Shown here: positions 60,361 to 64,000 of the stretch, one piece after another
Position numbering within the stretch: the first letter of the stretch is position 1
How the letters are laid out: each line of letters starts with the position of its first letter
Origin: Rahnella victoriana
Lineage (GTDB): Bacteria; Pseudomonadota; Gammaproteobacteria; Enterobacterales; Enterobacteriaceae
Assembly: GCF_004330295.1 (NCBI RefSeq)
Contig: NZ_SJOJ01000019.1
Location: 1-64,000, forward strand
Reading direction: 5' to 3'
DNA: 64,000 nt
Program-made: the position numbers and the translations under genes
The notes under the pieces: model-generated
The model's database searches: none
What the model was told of the DNA's origin: nothing
The model's input: the letters and a program-made list of their open reading frames with translations, nothing else

Positions 60361-61272
60361 ATGCGCTATTTGCCGAAATTACAGCAACTGAAGGTTTTCC
60401 AGCAGGTTATCCGCAGCGGCAGTATTCGCGGCGCGGCGCGGGCGTTGAATCAGTCACAACCGGCGGTCAGCAGAACATTGCGTGAACTGGAACAAACGCT
60501 CGATACGCAGCTGATTGTGCGTGGTAATCAGGGGATGACGCTGACCGAAACGGGGCGTGCATTTGCGCAGCGTATGCAATTTATCCTCGAAGAACTTGAG
60601 CGCGCCGCCGATGAAATTCGCCAGATCGAACAATATTCGCAGGGCTCCGTCGCCATTGGATTTTCATCGCTGCTGGCGCTGACGGTTTTTCCCGGACTGG
60701 CAGGAGAATTTAAGACGCAGTTTCCGCAGTCCAAACTGCTGATCAAAGAGGGGCAACTTTCCACGTTGTTACCTGCACTGCGCGAAGGGAAACTGGATTT
60801 CGCGGTCGGCACCGCCGGACCGGGATTTCCGCTGGAAGATCTGGTGCGTGAGTCGCTGTTCAGCGCCCCTTTCTGCGTTATCGCCCGGCGTGGACATCCG
60901 CTGGCAGACGCCACAACTCTGGCGGAATTACAGGATGCGCGCTGGCTGTTGCCCGAAACGGATATGGGGTATTACCAGCAAATCAGGATATCGATGGGAG
61001 GATTTCATCAGCCGGCAGCGGAAATGCCGGTGCATACAGATTCGGTGGTGTGCGGGCTAAATATGGTGTTGCAGTCTGATTATCTGACCATTGTGGCCCG
61101 GGCGATGAAAGCGCCGTTTGGGCTGGAAGAAAGGTTGAGTGTGCTCAATATCGATACCCTGCCGCAGGCAGAATACTGTGTGCTTTACTCGCAAAAATCG
61201 CCGCTGACGTTTGCCGCGCGGCGATTTTTGGATTTATTGCGCAGCCAGTGCCACGCGCATGACTGGTCGTAA
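60361..61272 (+). CDS. LysR-family regulator (TdcA-like)
   Basis: The 303-residue protein has an N-terminal winged helix-turn-helix (about 1-62, GSIRGAARALNQSQPAVSRT) and a C-terminal periplasmic-binding-like effector domain with LLPETDMGYY. It resembles E. coli TdcA in several blocks. By position it probably controls the divergent MFS-amidohydrolase genes. The ATG at 60361 has AGGG six bases upstream; the preceding GTG is too close. It ends one base before yhfA on the other strand. Confidence 0.9.
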   Translation: MRYLPKLQQLKVFQQVIRSGSIRGAARALNQSQPAVSRTLRELEQTLDTQLIVRGNQGMTLTETGRAFAQRMQFILEELERAADEIRQIEQYSQGSVAIGFSSLLALTVFPGLAGEFKTQFPQSKLLIKEGQLSTLLPALREGKLDFAVGTAGPGFPLEDLVRESLFSAPFCVIARRGHPLADATTLAELQDARWLLPETDMGYYQQIRISMGGFHQPAAEMPVHTDSVVCGLNMVLQSDYLTIVARAMKAPFGLEERLSVLNIDTLPQAEYCVLYSQKSPLTFAARRFLDLLRSQCHAHDWS

Positions 61273-61273
61273 C

Positions 61274-61681
61274 TTATTCGGCTGCAATCACTTCAAAGCT
61301 GTGGGTGATGGTGGCCGCTTTACCCAGCATCAGGGACACGGAGCAGTACTTTTCGGCAGACAGGCTGACCGCACGCTCAACAATCTTATCGGTGAGATCT
61401 TTACCGGTGACGATGAAATGCAGATTGATGTGCGTGAATAAACGCGGTGCTTCCTCGCGGCGCTGCGAGGTCAGTTTCACTTCACAATCGCGCACGTCGT
61501 TGCGGCCCTTTTGCAAAATTGACACCACGTCGATCGCGCTGCAACCGCCCGCAGACATCAGCAGCATTTCCATCGGGCTGGGGGCTTTATCGCCCGCGTT
61601 GCCATCCATTGAAATCTGGTGCCCTGACGCTGACTCACCTAAAAATGTCAGCCCTTCAACCCATTTAACACGTGCGTGCAT
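61274..61681 (-). CDS. yhfA: OsmC-family protein YhfA
   Basis: The 135-residue OsmC/Ohr-fold protein has the conserved cysteine Cys47 in SAGGCSAIDVVSIL and a second cysteine in KYCSVSLM. These would be the redox pair of the family. YhfA itself has no firmly assigned substrate. It is divergent from crp, as in E. coli. Confidence 0.95.
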   Translation of the reverse strand: MHARVKWVEGLTFLGESASGHQISMDGNAGDKAPSPMEMLLMSAGGCSAIDVVSILQKGRNDVRDCEVKLTSQRREEAPRLFTHINLHFIVTGKDLTDKIVERAVSLSAEKYCSVSLMLGKAATITHSFEVIAAE

Positions 61682-62044
61682 GAACTATTCTCCCGGTGAA
61701 TAAACTTGTCGAAATCCGCTCTCAGAGTACCCTTTCACCTAAAATCTGGCAACGTAACCCGATCGCCATCATGCTGAAGCGAGACAACAGAAGACAGCAT
61801 CCCAAACCTGTGCTACAAACAAAGCCGAAACATACTTTCCAGTGAATTGCGGTGACGGTTTTCGCGGTTTAAGAACAGAACCCACGGTGATAACAGCAAT
61901 AAACAGGCTGTTGCACTCCGACACCCGCTTGCAGCATTTCTGGGGAGTTATATGCTGAAAGGGCGCTTTTTACGTTGAAGTGCCGTACAGGGAACTCTGA
62001 GCCCTGTGATTTTGGGCAGCGATAACAACAGAGGATAATAGCAA
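61682..62044. promoter_or_regulatory. yhfA-crp intergenic region with crp leader hairpin
   Basis: This 363-bp gap holds the promoters of yhfA and crp. In the presumed crp leader, ACAGGG (61987-61992) and CCCTGT (62002-62007) form a 6-bp hairpin with a 9-nt loop, ending 37 bp before the ATG. AGAGGA (62031-62036) is the ribosome site. In E. coli CRP acts on its own gene here through binding sites and a divergent transcript. I could not mark a CRP box with confidence. Confidence 0.55.
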
Positions 62045-62677
62045 ATGGTTCTCGGCAAGCCACAAACAGACCCGACTCTTGAATGGTTCCTGTCTCACTG
62101 TCATATACATAAGTATCCGTCTAAAAGTACGCTGATTCACCAGGGTGAAAAAGCCGAAACGCTGTACTACATCGTGAAAGGGTCGGTTGCCGTCCTGATT
62201 AAAGATGAAGAAGGCAAAGAGATGATACTGTCCTACCTGAACCAAGGTGACTTCATCGGCGAGCTGGGACTCTTCGAAGAAGGTCAGGAACGCAGTGCCT
62301 GGGTACGTGCTAAAACTGCCTGCGAAGTGGCTGAAATTTCGTATAAAAAATTCCGCCAGCTGATTCAGGTAAACCCGGATATTCTGATGCGTCTTTCCGC
62401 GCAGATGGCTAACCGTCTGCAAGTGACGTCAGAGAAAGTCGGCAACCTTGCCTTCCTCGACGTAACAGGCCGTATCGCTCAAACCTTGCTTAATCTGGCT
62501 AAACAGCCTGATGCAATGACCCATCCGGACGGGATGCAAATCAAGATCACCCGTCAGGAAATCGGCCAAATCGTCGGTTGTTCACGTGAAACAGTCGGAC
62601 GTATTCTCAAAATGCTGGAAGATCAGAGCCTGATCTCCGCACACGGTAAAACGATTGTCGTTTACGGCACACGTTAA
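62045..62677 (+). CDS. crp: cAMP receptor protein CRP
   Basis: CRP is the global cAMP-dependent regulator of catabolic genes. The 210-residue protein matches E. coli CRP nearly residue for residue. The cAMP pocket has [20 protein letters not shown], the hinge lies near residue 137, and the helix-turn-helix has [13 protein letters not shown], whose Arg and Glu contact TGTGA half-sites. The ATG has AGAGGA eight bases upstream. A strong terminator follows. Confidence 0.99.
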   Translation: MVLGKPQTDPTLEWFLSHCHIHKYPSKSTLIHQGEKAETLYYIVKGSVAVLIKDEEGKEMILSYLNQGDFIGELGLFEEGQERSAWVRAKTACEVAEISYKKFRQLIQVNPDILMRLSAQMANRLQVTSEKVGNLAFLDVTGRIAQTLLNLAKQPDAMTHPDGMQIKITRQEIGQIVGCSRETVGRILKMLEDQSLISAHGKTIVVYGTR

Positions 62678-62690
62678 TCCCTCAAAAATC

Positions 62691-62720
62691 GGCGCGGCAG
62701 AACACTGCCGCGCCTTTTTT
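62691..62720 (+). terminator. crp terminator
   Basis: GGCGCGGCAG (62691-62700), an AACA loop and CTGCCGCGCC (62705-62714) form a perfect 10-bp GC-rich stem followed by TTTTTT. It is a textbook intrinsic terminator just after crp. Confidence 0.96.
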
Positions 62721-62738
62721 ATGGGCTAAGCTTTACCC

Positions 62739-64000
62739 ATGACGCTATGGCGAAGACTGTTTTACCATCCTGAAATAAATTACGCGCTGCGCCAGACGCT
62801 GGTGTTGTGCCTGCCTGTCGGCATTTGCTGGCTGTTCGGCAACCTGCAAATGGGTCTGCTTTTTTCACTCTGTCCGGCCTGTTGTAACGTCGCCGGTCTG
62901 GATACCCCGCACAAACGCTTTTTTAAACGCCTGATGATCGGCGGTTCACTCTTTGCTGTGAGCAGCATTCTGCTGCAACTGATGCTGGAAAACTGGCACA
63001 TTCCCCTGCCGCTGATCATGCTGTCTCTGGCCCTGTTGCTCGGCGTCACCGGCGAAATCAGCCCGCTGCATGCGCGTCTGTTGCCCGGTGCGCTGGTCGC
63101 CACCATCTTCACGCTGAGCATGGCCGGGATCCGGCCGATGTGGCAGGCACCGGTGTTATTTGCCGCCGGCACCGCCTGGTACGGATTGTTTAACTGGTTA
63201 TGGTTTCGTATCTCCAAAGAACAGCCGATGCGCGAAACCCTCAGCCAGCTTTATCTGCAACTGGCGGATTATTTCGAAGCCAAATACAGCCTGCTGACCC
63301 AACACACCGATCCCGAAACCGCCCTGCCGCCCTTACTGGCGCGCCAGCAGAAAGTCATCGACCTGATTGCCCTGCTCTACCAGCAACTGCACATGCTGCC
63401 GCAGCACGGGCATCATCATCACCATAAGCGGCTGTTTCAGCGTTTTCAGGTCGCGCTCGATTTGCAGGAGCACATCACCGTCAGCCTGCATCAGCCGGAA
63501 GAAGTGCAAAGGCTGGTGGAAGAAAGCCATGCCGAGGCGGTGATCCGCCGCAACGCGCAGGTGATTTCTGCGCGGCTGCGGGTGATCGCCGACGACATTC
63601 TTTATCACCGGTTATCCGGGCGTTTTACGATGGCGAATGAACTGGCGGCGCTGGAGAAAATCGCCGCGCGCACGCCGGACAATCCGGTCGGTCAGTTTTG
63701 TTATTACCATTTCAGCCGCATTGCCCGTCTGTTACGCACACAGCGCCCGTTGTACAAACGTGACCTGATGAACACGCAGCCGCGTCTGCCCTTCTGGCCC
63801 GCGCTGAAAAGTTATCTCTCGTTCAAATCCGTCGCCCTGCGTAACGCCGCCCGTCTGGGCATTATTCTGGCGATTGGCAGCAGCCTCGGTCTGTTTTTCA
63901 ATCTGCCCAAACCGTACTGGATTTTGCTGACCATTATGCTGGTCAGTCAGAACGGCTATAACGCCACGCGCGTGCGGATCCAGCACCGTGCGCTGGGCAC
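62739..64000 (+). CDS. yhfK: YhfK, FUSC/YccS-family inner-membrane protein (partial, 5' part)
   Basis: The open frame starts at ATG 62739 and runs off the right edge after 420 codons. The start MTLWRRLFYHPEINYALRQT matches E. coli YhfK (MWRRL...) and continues with a first group of membrane helices and a cytosolic part with DLQEHITVSLHQPEEVQ. The second hydrophobic block begins around residue 365. The family resembles YccS and aromatic-acid efflux proteins; function is unproven. A run of five histidines (226-230) is not in the E. coli sequence as I recall it. The ribosome site is weak. Confidence 0.93.
   Translation, partial: MTLWRRLFYHPEINYALRQTLVLCLPVGICWLFGNLQMGLLFSLCPACCNVAGLDTPHKRFFKRLMIGGSLFAVSSILLQLMLENWHIPLPLIMLSLALLLGVTGEISPLHARLLPGALVATIFTLSMAGIRPMWQAPVLFAAGTAWYGLFNWLWFRISKEQPMRETLSQLYLQLADYFEAKYSLLTQHTDPETALPPLLARQQKVIDLIALLYQQLHMLPQHGHHHHHKRLFQRFQVALDLQEHITVSLHQPEEVQRLVEESHAEAVIRRNAQVISARLRVIADDILYHRLSGRFTMANELAALEKIAARTPDNPVGQFCYYHFSRIARLLRTQRPLYKRDLMNTQPRLPFWPALKSYLSFKSVALRNAARLGIILAIGSSLGLFFNLPKPYWILLTIMLVSQNGYNATRVRIQHRALG

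Noticed and set aside
61740-62010. CRP-binding sites upstream of crp.
   Set aside because: TGTGA-like half-sites such as at 62006-62010 have no good TCACA partner at 6-bp spacing, so autoregulation could not be supported from the sequence.

Overview
The window is core chromosome of a gammaproteobacterium of the order Enterobacterales. Gene content and order follow the Escherichia coli 72-74 minute region almost gene for gene: yrdA-aroE-tsaC-yrdD-smg-dprA/def-fmt-rsmB-trkA-mscL-arfA-zntR-yhdN, the alpha, spc and S10 ribosomal operons, gsp, bfr-bfd, the str operon, tusBCD, yheO, fkpA, slyX/slyD, yheV-kefBG, yheS, yheTU, prkB, yhfA, crp and yhfK. The proteins are clearly diverged from E. coli. 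Several non-E. coli gene insertions point to a Yersiniaceae-type genus (Rahnella, Serratia, Ewingella or Rouxiella-like), but the species cannot be fixed from sequence reading alone. No insertion sequence, prophage, CRISPR array, tRNA or rRNA gene lies inside the window.

Layout. Positions 1-125 hold the P1 promoter of an rRNA operon that leaves the window to the left. Positions 290-10530 carry housekeeping genes: tRNA t6A modification, shikimate synthesis, DprA, the N-formylmethionine pair def-fmt, rRNA methylation, potassium uptake, a mechanosensitive channel, ribosome rescue and zinc response. Positions 10664-24590 are the alpha (rpsM-rplQ), spc (rplN-rpmJ) and S10 (rpsJ-rpsQ) operons, all on the minus strand, with recognisable promoters, terminators and autoregulatory leaders. 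Positions 24611-37920 are a complete type II secretion locus: gspAB on the minus strand and gspCDEFGHIJKLM-O on the plus strand, with the promoter region between them. Bacterioferritin, Bfd (with a Fur-box-like promoter) and the str operon (rpsL-rpsG-fusA-tufA) follow, with tusBCD and yheO upstream of rpsL.

From 45452 to the end come fkpA, slyX, slyD, yheV-kefB-kefG and yheS. Next is a two-gene TelA/XpaC-like cassette that E. coli lacks here, then a LysE-type exporter, yheT-yheU and prkB. A second insertion follows: an M20 amidohydrolase and an MFS transporter, with a divergent TdcA-like LysR regulator. The window ends with yhfA, crp and the 5' part of yhfK.

The most notable observations are the arfA hairpin inside its own coding sequence, the non-ATG starts of fmt and gspH, the atypical protein in the gspB position, the lack of a visible terminator between gspAB and the S10 promoter, and the two inserted cassettes. 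The TelA/XpaC pair has an inverted repeat just upstream. I see no clearly new biological system. The TelA/XpaC pair and the unusual GspB are the least understood parts.
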